From Streptomyces sp. Q6 (GTDB taxonomy: Bacteria > Actinomycetota > Actinomycetes > Streptomycetales > Streptomycetaceae): a stretch of DNA of 64,000 nt. The stretch's first letter is position 1. Every line of letters begins with the position of its first letter. Below are positions 24,121 to 33,126 of the stretch, in pieces. The position numbers and the translations under genes were made by a program. Where the stretch lies: the NCBI RefSeq assembly GCF_036967205.1, contig NZ_CP146022.1, positions 4,588,001 through 4,652,000 on the forward strand, written 5' to 3'. The notes below the pieces were generated by a model, which was not told the DNA's origin, did no database searches, and worked only from the letters and a program-made list of their open reading frames with translations.

Positions 24121-24408
24121 TCAGCTGCGCAGCGGACGACCCTGCGCGTCCGTGCGGTCGTTGCTGGTGAGGAACAGGATGCCGTCGATGAAGCCCCAGA
24201 TGCCGCCGATGCCGCAGGTGAGGACGGAGACGACGAGCTGCCAGACACCGGTCTTGGTGTCGCCGACGTAGAAGCGGCCGACGCCGAACGAGCCGAGGAA
24301 GATGCCGAGCAGGCCGGCGACCAGCTTCTGCTTGTCGGAGTACGGGCGACCCTGCGGGTCGTGGCCGAACGGGGCCTCGGGCGTGGCGCCGGGGTAGGGC
24401 TGGGACAT
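24121..24408 (-). CDS. TM2 domain membrane protein
   Basis: 95 residues. A polar N-terminus (GHDPQGRPYSDKQK) is followed by the TM2 domain: helix 1 LVAGLLGIFLGSFGVGRFYVG, a turn, then helix 2 WQLVVSVLTCGIGGIWGFIDGI, ending DAQGRPLRS. TM2 proteins are two-helix membrane proteins of unknown biochemical role. It is closely similar to the second TM2 gene at 25159, so the pair is a local duplication flanking a DUF2752 gene. Confidence 0.88.
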   Translation of the reverse strand: MSQPYPGATPEAPFGHDPQGRPYSDKQKLVAGLLGIFLGSFGVGRFYVGDTKTGVWQLVVSVLTCGIGGIWGFIDGILFLTSNDRTDAQGRPLRS

Positions 24409-24637
24409 GGGGAGTTGCTCCTAGGGAACTGATGCGGGCACGGCGAAGCCGGGCTCCTGAGCGGATGCTTCCGGGCGCTGCGCACCGGCGGGGACATGGC
24501 GCGGCCTCGGAACCCTTGAGGCTAGAGGGACTTGGGTGCCCGGGTTGAACTCACGGGTAGATCGTGGCGGGTTTGTGATCTGGCACGAGGCGTCGGGGAG
24601 GCGCGCAGAGGCGCGCACCGTGGCCGGCGCCTCTCTG

Positions 24638-25156
24638 TCAGAAGGCGTTGCGCGCGACCGCCCAGAGGAACGCCAGTCCGAGCAGACCGAGTTGGGTGCG
24701 ACTGCTGACGGACGGGGACAGACGCCGTCCGCGCAGTCCCGCGTACGTCCAGCGTCCCAGAGCGAACAGCGCGAACGGCAGGGCGAGGAGCAGTAGCGCG
24801 TTGTCGTGCCAGGCCGCGACGAACTGACCGTGCATCAGGTCGTACGCCATCCGGGTGCCGCCGCAGCCCGGACAGAGCAGGCCGGTGAGCGCGCGGAACG
24901 GGCAGCCCGGGAGCCAGTGGCCCGGCTCGTGCGGGTCGGTGCCGTAGAGGTAGGAACTCGCGGCGGCCCCGGCGACGAGCACCGCGAGGGGTGCTGTGGC
25001 CGGGGCACGCAGGGCCGTGAGCCAGGAGGACCGAGAGGACCGAGAGGCCCGAGAGGCCCGGGGTGACCGTGAGGACATCGAGGCCCAAGGGGGCCGTGAG
25101 GTCCGAGGGGGCCGAGGCGACCGCGGGGGTCGCGGGGGTCGCGGGGACGAGGACAC
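24638..25156 (-). CDS. DUF2752 membrane protein with repeat-encoded N-terminus
   Basis: 172 residues if translation starts at the GTG two bases after the upstream TM2 stop. 146 if it starts at ATG 25078. The conserved part has LPGCPFRALTGLLCPGCGGTRMAYDLMHGQ, the DUF2752 signature with CPxCGG, set between three or four helices. The first 50 residues are Pro-Arg-Ser rich and come from 9-bp-type repeats (CCCCGCGAC and GGCCTCTCG families). The tight spacing to the TM2 gene implies coupled translation. Function is unknown; family members often sit beside TM2 genes. Confidence 0.75.
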   Translation of the reverse strand: MSSSPRPPRPPRSPRPPRTSRPPWASMSSRSPRASRASRSSRSSWLTALRAPATAPLAVLVAGAAASSYLYGTDPHEPGHWLPGCPFRALTGLLCPGCGGTRMAYDLMHGQFVAAWHDNALLLLALPFALFALGRWTYAGLRGRRLSPSVSSRTQLGLLGLAFLWAVARNAF

Positions 25157-25158
25157 GA

Positions 25159-25632
25159 CTATGAGCGCAGGATGCGGCCCTGCGCGTCGGTCGTGTTGCT
25201 GCCGGCGAGCATGACGATGCCGTCGATGAAGCCCCACATGCCGCCGATACCGCAGGTCAGCACGCCGACGAGGAGCTGGCCGACGGCCAGACCGGTGTGC
25301 CCGGTGTAGAAGCGGCCGACGCCGAAGGTGCCGAGGAAGATGCCGAGCAGGCCGGCCGTCAGCTTCTGCTTGTCGGAGTACGGGCGGCCGTACGGGTCGT
25401 AGCCGTACGGCGCGTTCGGGTCGTACGCGGCCGGCATGCCGACGCCCGGCTGGGGCGGGTAGGCGCCGCCTGGGGCCGCGCCCGGGTAGCCGTAGCCGGG
25501 CTGCGAACCCTGCTGCGGATAGCCGTAGCCGGGCTGACCGCCCTGCGGCTGGCCGGGCTGCTGCGGGTAGCCGTACGGGTTGGCGCCGGGCTGGTCCTGC
25601 GGGGGCTGGCCGTACGGGTTGCTGTCGGACAT
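25159..25632 (-). CDS. TM2 domain protein with Gly-Tyr-Pro-rich N-terminal region
   Basis: 157 residues. About 1-80 is low complexity with repeated GYPQQ / GQP / GYGYPG units (disordered). About 88-157 is a TM2 domain almost identical in layout to the gene at 24121 (PYSDKQKLTAGLLGIFLGTFGVGRFYTG, CGIGGMWGFIDGI, DAQGRILRS). It is the first gene of a three-gene minus-strand cluster. The Pro-Gly-Tyr tail may mediate self-association or membrane clustering; that is inference. Confidence 0.88.
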   Translation of the reverse strand: MSDSNPYGQPPQDQPGANPYGYPQQPGQPQGGQPGYGYPQQGSQPGYGYPGAAPGGAYPPQPGVGMPAAYDPNAPYGYDPYGRPYSDKQKLTAGLLGIFLGTFGVGRFYTGHTGLAVGQLLVGVLTCGIGGMWGFIDGIVMLAGSNTTDAQGRILRS

Positions 25633-25970
25633 CGGGATGCTCCTGCGGTCGGGATGCCGGTCGGGGACGAGCCGGAGGCTCCCCGTCGGGCTCCCCCAGC
25701 CATCCGCCATCTTGTCAGGAGCGGATAAGGATGAGGGCGCTGGGCGTCCGACGGCAGCGTAATGGGGACGCTTGTGACAGAAACGTGGCATGGCCAGTGA
25801 TCTCCGCAACGATGTCGCGGTGGCGCCGGAGGTGACCTCGGACGGACGTGGCGGTCATGCCATGGACACGTCGTGGACAGCCGGAGCAGAGGCGTCCGCT
25901 CTCCGGTCCGGGGGCAGGATCACGAGGAGTCGGGTTACCGTTCCGAGTGGCTGCTGCGTGCTTTTCCCGT

Positions 25971-25976
25971 TTGACA
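25971..25976 (+). promoter_or_regulatory. Candidate -35 (TTGACA) of the topA promoter region
   Basis: A perfect TTGACA about 105 bases before topA. A -10 at CACACT (25996-26001) would need a 19-base spacer, longer than usual. Long spacers can make promoters supercoiling-sensitive, which would suit topA. The rest of the 25633-26079 gap shows no gene; the stretch around 25780-26000 is AT-richer than coding DNA. Confidence 0.3.
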
Positions 25977-26079
25977 CACCGGCGGGAGGTACCGTCACAC
26001 TCCGCAGCAGTGCCGTGACCACGGACCAGAACCATGGATTCAGAACGGCTCCATCCGCCGACCGGAGAGAAGAGCGAAG

Positions 26080-28923
26080 TTGTCCCCGACCAGCGAGACC
26101 GCACAGGGCGGCCGCCGACTCGTCATCGTCGAGTCGCCCGCCAAGGCGAAGACGATCAAGGGCTACCTCGGCCCTGGGTACGTCGTCGAAGCGAGCGTCG
26201 GGCACATCCGCGACCTCCCCAGCGGCGCGGCCGAGGTCCCCGAGAAGTACACGGGTGAGGTCCGCCGCCTCGGGGTGGACGTCGAGCACGACTTCCAGCC
26301 CATCTACGTGGTCAACGCGGACAAGAAAGCCCAGGTCAAGAAGCTCAAGGACCTGCTGAAGGACTCCGACGAACTCTTCCTGGCCACCGATGAGGACCGC
26401 GAGGGCGAAGCCATCGCGTGGCACCTCCTCGAGGTCCTGAAGCCCAAGGTTCCCGTCCACCGGATGGTCTTCCACGAGATCACCAAGGACGCGATCCGCT
26501 CCGCCGTCGCCAACCCGCGCGAGCTCAACAAGCGCATGGTCGACGCCCAGGAGACCCGCCGCATCCTCGACCGCCTCTACGGCTACGAGGTCTCGCCGGT
26601 CCTGTGGAAGAAGGTCATGCCGCGCCTGTCGGCGGGCCGCGTCCAGTCGGTCGCCACCCGGCTCGTCGTCGAGCGGGAGCGCGAGCGCATCGCCTTCCGC
26701 TCCGCCGAGTACTGGGACCTGACCGGCACCTTCGCGACGGGCCGCGCCGGTGACCCGTCCGACCCGTCCTCCCTGGTCGCCCGGCTGAGCGCGGTCGACG
26801 GCAAGCGCATCGCGCAGGGCCGCGACTTCGACTCGCTGGGCCAGATCAAGGGCGGCAACTCGGCGAACACCCTCCACCTGGACGAGGCCAACGCCCGCGC
26901 GCTGGCCGCCGCCCTGGAGCAGACGGACTTCGCCGTCCGCTCGGTCGAGTCCAAGCCGTACCGCCGCTCGCCGTACGCCCCCTTCCGTACGACGACCTTG
27001 CAGCAGGAGGCCTCGCGCAAGCTCGGCTTCGGTGCGAAGGCGACCATGCAGGTGGCACAGAAGCTGTACGAGAACGGCTTCATCACCTACATGCGTACGG
27101 ACTCCACGACCCTGTCGGACACGGCGGTCAGCGCCGCCCGTGCCCAGGTCACGCAGCTGTACGGGGCCGACTACCTGCCGGACAAGCCGCGCACGTACGC
27201 CGGCAAGGTCAAGAACGCGCAGGAGGCGCACGAGGCGATCCGTCCGTCGGGCGACCGCTTCCGCACGCCCGCCGAGACCGGCCTGACCGGCGACCAGTTC
27301 CGTCTGTACGAGCTCATCTGGAAGCGGACCGTCGCCTCCCAGATGAAGGACGCCGTCGGTAACTCGGTGACCGTGAAGATCGGTGGCCGTTCCAGCGACG
27401 GCCGCGACGCCGAGTTCAGCGCGTCCGGCAAGACGATCACGTTCCACGGCTTCATGAAGGCGTACGTCGAAGGCGCCGACGACCCGAACGCGGAGCTGGA
27501 CGACCGCGAGCGCCGGCTCCCGCAGGTCGCCGAGGGCGACGCGCTGTCCGCCGAGGAGATCTCGGTCGACGGCCACGCGACGAAGCCGCCGGCCCGCTAC
27601 ACCGAGGCCTCCCTGGTCAAGGAGCTCGAAGAGCGCGAGATCGGCCGCCCGTCGACGTACGCGTCGATCATCGGCACGATCCTCGACCGCGGCTACGTCT
27701 TCAAGAAGGGGACGGCCCTCGTGCCCTCCTTCTTGTCGTTCGCCGTCGTCAACCTCCTGGAGAAGCACTTCGGGCGGCTCGTCGACTACAGCTTCACCGC
27801 GTCCATGGAGGACGACCTCGACCGCATCGCGCGGGGCGAGGCCCAGTCCGTGCCGTGGCTGAAGCGTTTCTACTTCGGCCAGGGCGGCGGCGCCGGCGGC
27901 GCGGCCGACGCGGGCAACGGTGACGGCGATCACCTCGGCGGTCTGAAGGAGCTCGTGACCGACCTGGGCGCGATCGACGCCCGCGAGGTCTCGTCCTTCC
28001 CCGTCGGCAACGACATCGTGCTGCGCGTCGGGCGCTACGGCCCCTACGTCGAGCGCGGCGAGCGCGACTCCGAGAACCACCAGCGCGCCGACGTGCCCGA
28101 GGACCTCGCTCCCGACGAGCTGTCGGTCGAGTACGCCGAGGAACTGCTCGCCAAGCCGAGCGGTGACTTCGAGCTCGGCACCGACCCGGTCTCCGGCCAC
28201 CAGATCATCGCGAGGGACGGCCGCTACGGCCCGTACGTCACCGAGGTGCTCCCCGAGGGCACCCCGAAGACCGGCAAGAACGCGGTCAAGCCGCGTACCG
28301 CCTCCCTCTTCAAGTCCATGTCGCTCGACACCGTGACGCTGGACGACGCCCTGAAGCTGATGTCGCTGCCGCGCGTGGTGGGCGCCGACGCCGAGGGCGT
28401 CGAGATCACCGCGCAGAACGGCCGGTACGGCCCGTACCTGAAGAAGGGCACGGACTCGCGGTCGCTGACGGCCGAGGAGCAGCTCTTCACCATCACGCTC
28501 GAAGAGGCGCTGGCGATCTACGCCCAGCCCAAGCAGCGTGGGCGCGCGGCCGCCAAGCCGCCGCTGAAGGAGCTCGGCACCGACCCGGTCAGCGAGAAGC
28601 CCGTCGTCGTGAAGGACGGCCGCTTCGGCGCGTACGTCACGGACGGCGAGACGAACGCCACGCTGCGGGCGTCGGACTCCGTGGAAGACATCACACCGGA
28701 GCGCGGGTACGAGCTCCTCGCGGAGAAGCGGGCCAAGGGCCCCGCGAAGAAGACCGCCAAGAAGGCGCCCGCCAAGAAGGCACCTGCCAAGAAGACGGCC
28801 GCGAAGAAGACCGCCGCCAAGAAGACGACCGCCGCGAAGAAGACGACGGCCGCCAAGAAGACGACGGCCAAGACCGCTGCCAAGAAGGCGCCCGCCAAGA
28901 AGGTGGCTCCGGCCGAGCAGTGA
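26080..28923 (+). CDS. topA: DNA topoisomerase I
   Basis: 947 residues from TTG. The TOPRIM domain is at the N-terminus (LVIVESPAKAKTIKGYLG and DEDREGEAIAWHL). The catalytic Tyr is about residue 337 in FITYMRTDSTTLS. Four Topo C-terminal repeats with GRYGPY or GRFGAY cores follow from about 640 to 880. The last 65 residues are Lys-Ala repeats of the AKKAPAKK type instead of zinc fingers; these are known in actinobacteria to raise processivity. The TTG start is set by GGAGAG 11 bases upstream. It relaxes negative supercoils and is essential in Streptomyces. Confidence 0.97.
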   Translation: MSPTSETAQGGRRLVIVESPAKAKTIKGYLGPGYVVEASVGHIRDLPSGAAEVPEKYTGEVRRLGVDVEHDFQPIYVVNADKKAQVKKLKDLLKDSDELFLATDEDREGEAIAWHLLEVLKPKVPVHRMVFHEITKDAIRSAVANPRELNKRMVDAQETRRILDRLYGYEVSPVLWKKVMPRLSAGRVQSVATRLVVERERERIAFRSAEYWDLTGTFATGRAGDPSDPSSLVARLSAVDGKRIAQGRDFDSLGQIKGGNSANTLHLDEANARALAAALEQTDFAVRSVESKPYRRSPYAPFRTTTLQQEASRKLGFGAKATMQVAQKLYENGFITYMRTDSTTLSDTAVSAARAQVTQLYGADYLPDKPRTYAGKVKNAQEAHEAIRPSGDRFRTPAETGLTGDQFRLYELIWKRTVASQMKDAVGNSVTVKIGGRSSDGRDAEFSASGKTITFHGFMKAYVEGADDPNAELDDRERRLPQVAEGDALSAEEISVDGHATKPPARYTEASLVKELEEREIGRPSTYASIIGTILDRGYVFKKGTALVPSFLSFAVVNLLEKHFGRLVDYSFTASMEDDLDRIARGEAQSVPWLKRFYFGQGGGAGGAADAGNGDGDHLGGLKELVTDLGAIDAREVSSFPVGNDIVLRVGRYGPYVERGERDSENHQRADVPEDLAPDELSVEYAEELLAKPSGDFELGTDPVSGHQIIARDGRYGPYVTEVLPEGTPKTGKNAVKPRTASLFKSMSLDTVTLDDALKLMSLPRVVGADAEGVEITAQNGRYGPYLKKGTDSRSLTAEEQLFTITLEEALAIYAQPKQRGRAAAKPPLKELGTDPVSEKPVVVKDGRFGAYVTDGETNATLRASDSVEDITPERGYELLAEKRAKGPAKKTAKKAPAKKAPAKKTAAKKTAAKKTTAAKKTTAAKKTTAKTAAKKAPAKKVAPAEQ

Positions 28924-28945
28924 CGACACGCACCACGCGTGCGCG

Positions 28946-28981
28946 CGGACGCCCCCGGGATCGATACCCCGGGGGCGTCCG
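28946..28981 (+). terminator. Hairpin terminator after topA
   Basis: A perfect 14-bp stem (28946-28959 with 28968-28981) with an 8-base loop, followed by TTTGTT. It separates topA from the thymidylate kinase fusion gene. Confidence 0.88.
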
Positions 28982-29032
28982 TTTGTTCGGGCGGGGCCTT
29001 TCCGTGTCGGTAGGGCCCGATAGGCTGGACGA

Positions 29033-32000
29033 ATGACCCGTGCCGAGCAGCCAACGGCCCCCCACACGGCCACCGACGACGCCCTGGTAGCGGACTCCCG
29101 AGAGCGCGCCGTGCGCGCACTCCTGCGTGTACCGCAGTTGAAGAGGCTGTGGTCCGCGCAGCTCGTCGGCGGGGTCGGTGACGTACTCGGGCTGCTTGTG
29201 CTCGTGGTGCTCGCGCTCCAGGCGGCCATCTCCGAAGGCTCCTTCGGCAGTGGCTACCGGGGCGTGGCCTGCGCCGTCGCCGCCGTGTTCGGCGCGCGCA
29301 TCCTGTCGACGCTGCTCTTCGGAGCCGTGCTGCTGGGCCCGCTCACGTCCCTGACCACGCCCGGCGGACCGCTCGACCGGCGCTGGACCATGGTCGGCGC
29401 CGACGGGCTGCGGGCCGCGCTGCTCATCGTCGCGCCCCTGTGGATCGACTGGACGCCGGACAACGCACTGGCGCTGATCCTCGTGACGGCGTTCGTCGCC
29501 GGGGTCGCCGAGCGGTTCTGGACGGTCGCCAAGGAGAGCGCGGCGCCCGCGCTGCTGCCCGCGCCACCCCTGGAGGGCGCGGCCGTGCGGCCGCTGCCGG
29601 ACCACATGGACGCGCTGCGCAGGCTCTCGCTGCGGACCTCCTTCGTCGCGATCCCGCTGGCCGCGGCCGCCCTGGTGGTCGTGACGCTCGTCCAGAACCT
29701 GATCGGCGCGGGCGTCGACTGGTTCGCGCAGCACCAGGTGGCGCTGTCGTCGTACGTCGGCGCCGGGCTCTTCGCCGCCTCGCTGTCCGTCGTCTTCTTC
29801 CTCGAACTTCCCGGCACGCAGACGCCGCGCGCGCGGTCGCCGCTCGAAGGGCTGCGCCGCCCGAAGACCGGCACCGGTGTCGACAAGGGCCGTACGGGCG
29901 CGATCCCGCTGCTCGTCCTCGCCTGCGGCGCCGTCGCCGCGGCGATCTCCGCCGCCGTCGCCGTCTCCGTACTGCACGCCAAGGACCTCAGCGGCGGCCC
30001 GGTGACCTTCGGGCTGCTCGTGCTCGGCCTGACCGGCGGCACCGTCGTCGGCATCCGCACCGCGCCCACCGTGCTGCCGGCCCTGTCCCGGCGCCGCCTC
30101 CTGGCGCTGGCCATCGCGTTCACCGGCATCGGACTGCTCGCCGCGGGCCTGGTGCCCGACGTGACGAGCGTCGTCCTCGTCGTCGCGCTCTCCGGAGTCG
30201 CCGCGGGCATCGCCGCCAACACCGGGCACACCCTGCTCGACCAGGAGACCGAGGAGTACCGGCGGGCCCGCACCACCGAGCACCTCCAGGCCGTCGTACG
30301 GGTCTGTGTCGCGCTCGGCGCCCTGCTGGCGCCGCTCCTCGCCGCGCTGATCGGGCCGCACCGCCTGGAGAACGGCAAGTTCGTCTTCGCGCACGGCGGC
30401 GCCGCGTTCACGCTGATGCTGGTCGGCGCGCTGCTGCTGCCCGTCGCCGCGCTCGTCCTCGCCAAGGCCGACGACCGCAGCGGCGTACCGCTGCGCCAGG
30501 ACCTGAAGGACGCGCTGCTCGGCGGGAACGACCCGGCGCAGGCCCCCGCCACCACCGGATTCTTCATCGCCCTCGAAGGCGGCGACGGCGCCGGCAAGTC
30601 GACCCAGGCCCAGGCGCTCGCGGAGTGGATCCGCGCCAAGGGCCACGAGGTCGTCGTCACGCGCGAGCCGGGAGCGACGCCGGTCGGCAAGCGGCTGCGG
30701 TCGATCCTGCTCGACGTGTCGAGCGCCGGTCTGTCGCACCGCGCGGAGGCGCTGTTGTACGCGGCCGACCGCGCCGAGCACGTCGACACCGTCGTACGGC
30801 CCGCTCTGGAGCGGGGCGCCGTCGTCATCTCCGACCGCTACATCGACTCGTCCGTCGCCTACCAGGGCGCGGGCCGCGACCTCTCCCCGGTCGAGGTCGC
30901 CCGCATCAACCGCTGGGCGACCAGCGGTCTCGTACCGCACCTGACCGTGCTGCTCGACGTCGATCCGGAAGCCGCCCGCGAGCGCTTCACGGAGGCGCCG
31001 GACCGGCTGGAGTCGGAGCCGCTGGAGTTCCACACGCGCGTGCGCTCCGGTTTCCTCACGCTGGCCGCCGGCGACCCCGGGCGCTACCTCGTCGTGGACG
31101 CGGGCCAGGAGCCGGAAGCCGTCACCACTGTGATCCGGCACCGGCTCGACATCCTGCTCCCGCTCTCCGAAGCCGAGATCAAGGCACAGGAAGAAGCCAG
31201 GAAGGCCGCCGAGGAAGAGGCCCGCAGGAAGGCCGAGGAAGAGGCCGCCCGCAAGGCCGAGGAGGAGCGGATCGAGCGCGAGCGCCAGGAGCAGCTCGCC
31301 AAGCTCCGCGCCGAGGAGGAGGAGCGCCAGCGCCGCGAGCTGGAGGAGGCGCAGCGCATCGAGGCCGAGCGCCAGGCGGAAGAGGCCCGGCAGCGCGCCG
31401 AGGAGGCGCGCAAGAAGGCCGAGGAGGAGCGGGCCCGCCTGCTCGCCGAGGAGAAGCAGCGCGCGGCGGAGGAGGAGCGCCGCCGCAAGCAGGCCGAGGA
31501 GGAGGCGCGGCTCCGGGCCGAGGCCGAGGAGCGGCGCCTGGAGAAGCAGCGCAAGGCCGAGGAGGCGTTGCTCCGCGCGGAGGAGGCGCGGCGGCTGGCC
31601 GCCCAGGCGAGCGCGGCGGCGCAGGACACCGCGACGAGGCAGTTCCGTAAGGCGGATCTTCAGAAGCCGCCGGTGTCGGACGCTCCGGTGCGCGACGAAT
31701 CGCGGTCCGACGCCCCGGCGGACAGGCCGGTGCCGGACAACGAGACCACCGTGCCCACGCCGATCGTGCGGCCGCAGCCGCCGCACGCCTCCGGTACGCC
31801 GGCGGCTCCCGAGGCGTCCGCGGCGGAGGAGACGGCCGTGCTGCCGCCCGTGCGGGACGCCGAGGAGACCGCGGTGCTGCCGAAGCCGCCCACCGGTGCT
31901 GCCGACGAGACCGCCGTGCTGCCGCAGGTTCCGGACGAGTCGGCGGACAAGGTGCCGCCGGGCTTCTTCCGCGACGAGCGGCCCGCGCGGGTGCGCCCGG

Positions 32001-32176
32001 ACGGGGCCAACGACCGTACGGCGGAGCTGCCGCAGGTCGACGAGGAGGGCCGGCCGCGGCGCCGCCCCCGCTCCGACTGGGCGGAGGAGACACCGCTGGA
32101 CGACCTGCCGTCGTTGGCGGACGAGCTGCTCGGCGGTGTGGACGACGATGACGACCGGCGGGGCAGGCGGCGTTAG
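29033..32176 (+). CDS. tmk: Membrane domain fused to thymidylate kinase, coiled coil and ETAVLP-repeat tail
   Basis: 1047 residues in four parts. About 35-475 is an MFS-like domain with about 12 helices. About 508-715 is a complete dTMP kinase (P-loop EGGDGAGKST near 512-522, TREPGATPVG, SDRYIDSSVAYQG). About 718-890 is a long charged coiled coil of EEARRKAEEE type. About 895-1047 is a disordered acidic tail with repeated ETAVLP motifs. dTMP kinase is essential for dTTP synthesis. The fusion places it at the membrane, with coiled coil and tail free to bind partners. The same gene structure is, as I recall, found in S. coelicolor. Similar ETAVLP-type tails occur in Streptomyces membrane proteins. 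Confidence 0.92.
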   Translation: MTRAEQPTAPHTATDDALVADSRERAVRALLRVPQLKRLWSAQLVGGVGDVLGLLVLVVLALQAAISEGSFGSGYRGVACAVAAVFGARILSTLLFGAVLLGPLTSLTTPGGPLDRRWTMVGADGLRAALLIVAPLWIDWTPDNALALILVTAFVAGVAERFWTVAKESAAPALLPAPPLEGAAVRPLPDHMDALRRLSLRTSFVAIPLAAAALVVVTLVQNLIGAGVDWFAQHQVALSSYVGAGLFAASLSVVFFLELPGTQTPRARSPLEGLRRPKTGTGVDKGRTGAIPLLVLACGAVAAAISAAVAVSVLHAKDLSGGPVTFGLLVLGLTGGTVVGIRTAPTVLPALSRRRLLALAIAFTGIGLLAAGLVPDVTSVVLVVALSGVAAGIAANTGHTLLDQETEEYRRARTTEHLQAVVRVCVALGALLAPLLAALIGPHRLENGKFVFAHGGAAFTLMLVGALLLPVAALVLAKADDRSGVPLRQDLKDALLGGNDPAQAPATTGFFIALEGGDGAGKSTQAQALAEWIRAKGHEVVVTREPGATPVGKRLRSILLDVSSAGLSHRAEALLYAADRAEHVDTVVRPALERGAVVISDRYIDSSVAYQGAGRDLSPVEVARINRWATSGLVPHLTVLLDVDPEAARERFTEAPDRLESEPLEFHTRVRSGFLTLAAGDPGRYLVVDAGQEPEAVTTVIRHRLDILLPLSEAEIKAQEEARKAAEEEARRKAEEEAARKAEEERIERERQEQLAKLRAEEEERQRRELEEAQRIEAERQAEEARQRAEEARKKAEEERARLLAEEKQRAAEEERRRKQAEEEARLRAEAEERRLEKQRKAEEALLRAEEARRLAAQASAAAQDTATRQFRKADLQKPPVSDAPVRDESRSDAPADRPVPDNETTVPTPIVRPQPPHASGTPAAPEASAAEETAVLPPVRDAEETAVLPKPPTGAADETAVLPQVPDESADKVPPGFFRDERPARVRPDGANDRTAELPQVDEEGRPRRRPRSDWAEETPLDDLPSLADELLGGVDDDDDRRGRRR

Positions 32177-32180
32177 GCCG

Positions 32181-32308
32181 CGGTAGCGGTAGCGGTAGCG
32201 GTAGCGGTTGGTGGTTGGTGGTTGGTGGTTGGTGACCGGTGACCGGTGACCGGTGATCCGTGACTGGTGACTGGTGACTGGTGACCGGTGATCCGTGACT
32301 GGTGACCG
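32181..32308 (+). repeat. Compound tandem repeats after tmk
   Basis: Four copies of CGGTAG, then four of GGTTGGT, then about a dozen 7-mers of the GTGACCG / GTGACTG / GTGATCC family. They fill the gap between tmk and the convergent GNAT gene. Three successive unit types in 130 bases suggest repeated slippage events. No terminator hairpin is seen here. Confidence 0.92.
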
Positions 32309-32355
32309 GCGGCCGTCGGCGGGGGCGGGCGGCTCAGGCCGCTCGCGGTCGGCCC

Positions 32356-32808
32356 TCAGGCCAGTCGCAGCTCCACCCAGTCCACCGTGTCGCCGTCGAG
32401 GCGGTAGCGGTCGACCTCCACCGTGAACCCCGCCCGCTCGGCGAAGCGCAGACCGGCCGTGTTCGAGGTAAGCACGACCGTCTCGACGGCCGTTGCGCCC
32501 AGGGCGCGGGCCTTGGCCAGGGCGCGCTCGTACAGGGCGGTGCCGTGACCCCGGCCGCGGTGGGCGGGCAGCACACGGGAGATCACCGTGGCCGTGCCCT
32601 CGCGGGGCGGCCGCACCGTGGTGCAGCCGATCGGCTCGTCGCCGAGATGGGCGAGCTCCAGGATGTTGCGGCCCGCGCGTTCGCGTACGTCTTCGAGGGA
32701 GAGGTACGCGGAGTCGACCGGCACGATCGTGTTGTGCAGAAGCTGCCAGGCGGCGAGGAGCGTGGCGTCGGAGTCGCCGGTCAGGGTTTCGATACGGAGA
32801 TCGGTCAT
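32356..32808 (-). CDS. GNAT-family N-acetyltransferase
   Basis: 150 residues. The acetyl-CoA-binding motif A is VISRVLPAHRGRGHGTALYERAL (R/Q-x-x-G-x-G/A form as RGRGHG), followed by LTSNTAGLRFAERAGF, the typical C-terminal GNAT motif. The start is ATG at 32808; an in-frame upstream extension is Pro-rich and implausible. The acyl acceptor is unknown. It is convergent with tmk across the repeat array. Confidence 0.85.
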   Translation of the reverse strand: MTDLRIETLTGDSDATLLAAWQLLHNTIVPVDSAYLSLEDVRERAGRNILELAHLGDEPIGCTTVRPPREGTATVISRVLPAHRGRGHGTALYERALAKARALGATAVETVVLTSNTAGLRFAERAGFTVEVDRYRLDGDTVDWVELRLA

Positions 32809-33126
32809 CGCCGTATCCAACCTCGGTCGGCGGCGGTTGTCAGCGGGATTTGTCGGAGGTTCGTCGGGGGTCCGGCGGGAGTTCGGGGGCGGGATCGCCG
32901 GGGCCTGCGGGAGGTTCGCGGCGGGATCACCCGGGGGCTGTCGCGGGGGTCGCCGGGGAGTTGCCCGGCCGGCGGGGGGTCCGGCGAGGGCTTTCGATGG
33001 GGCCTGGCAGGGGAGTCTGCCGGAGGGCTTGCCGACAGGTCGGGGCGGCGGGGTTGTCCACAGGTCGTCGGGGTTGTCAGTGGAGCCCGGCACAATGGCT
33101 ACAGCTTTGAGGAAGGGCGGTGCCGC
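32809..33126 (+). other. Gene-free gap before holB
   Basis: 318 bases of degenerate G-rich repeats (GGCGGGATC, CGGGGGTC, GGGGGTCCGGCG types), with CGGGGTTGTC twice near 33050 and 33068. CACAAT at 33090-33095 could be a -10 for holB. No coding pattern is seen on either strand. Confidence 0.5.
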
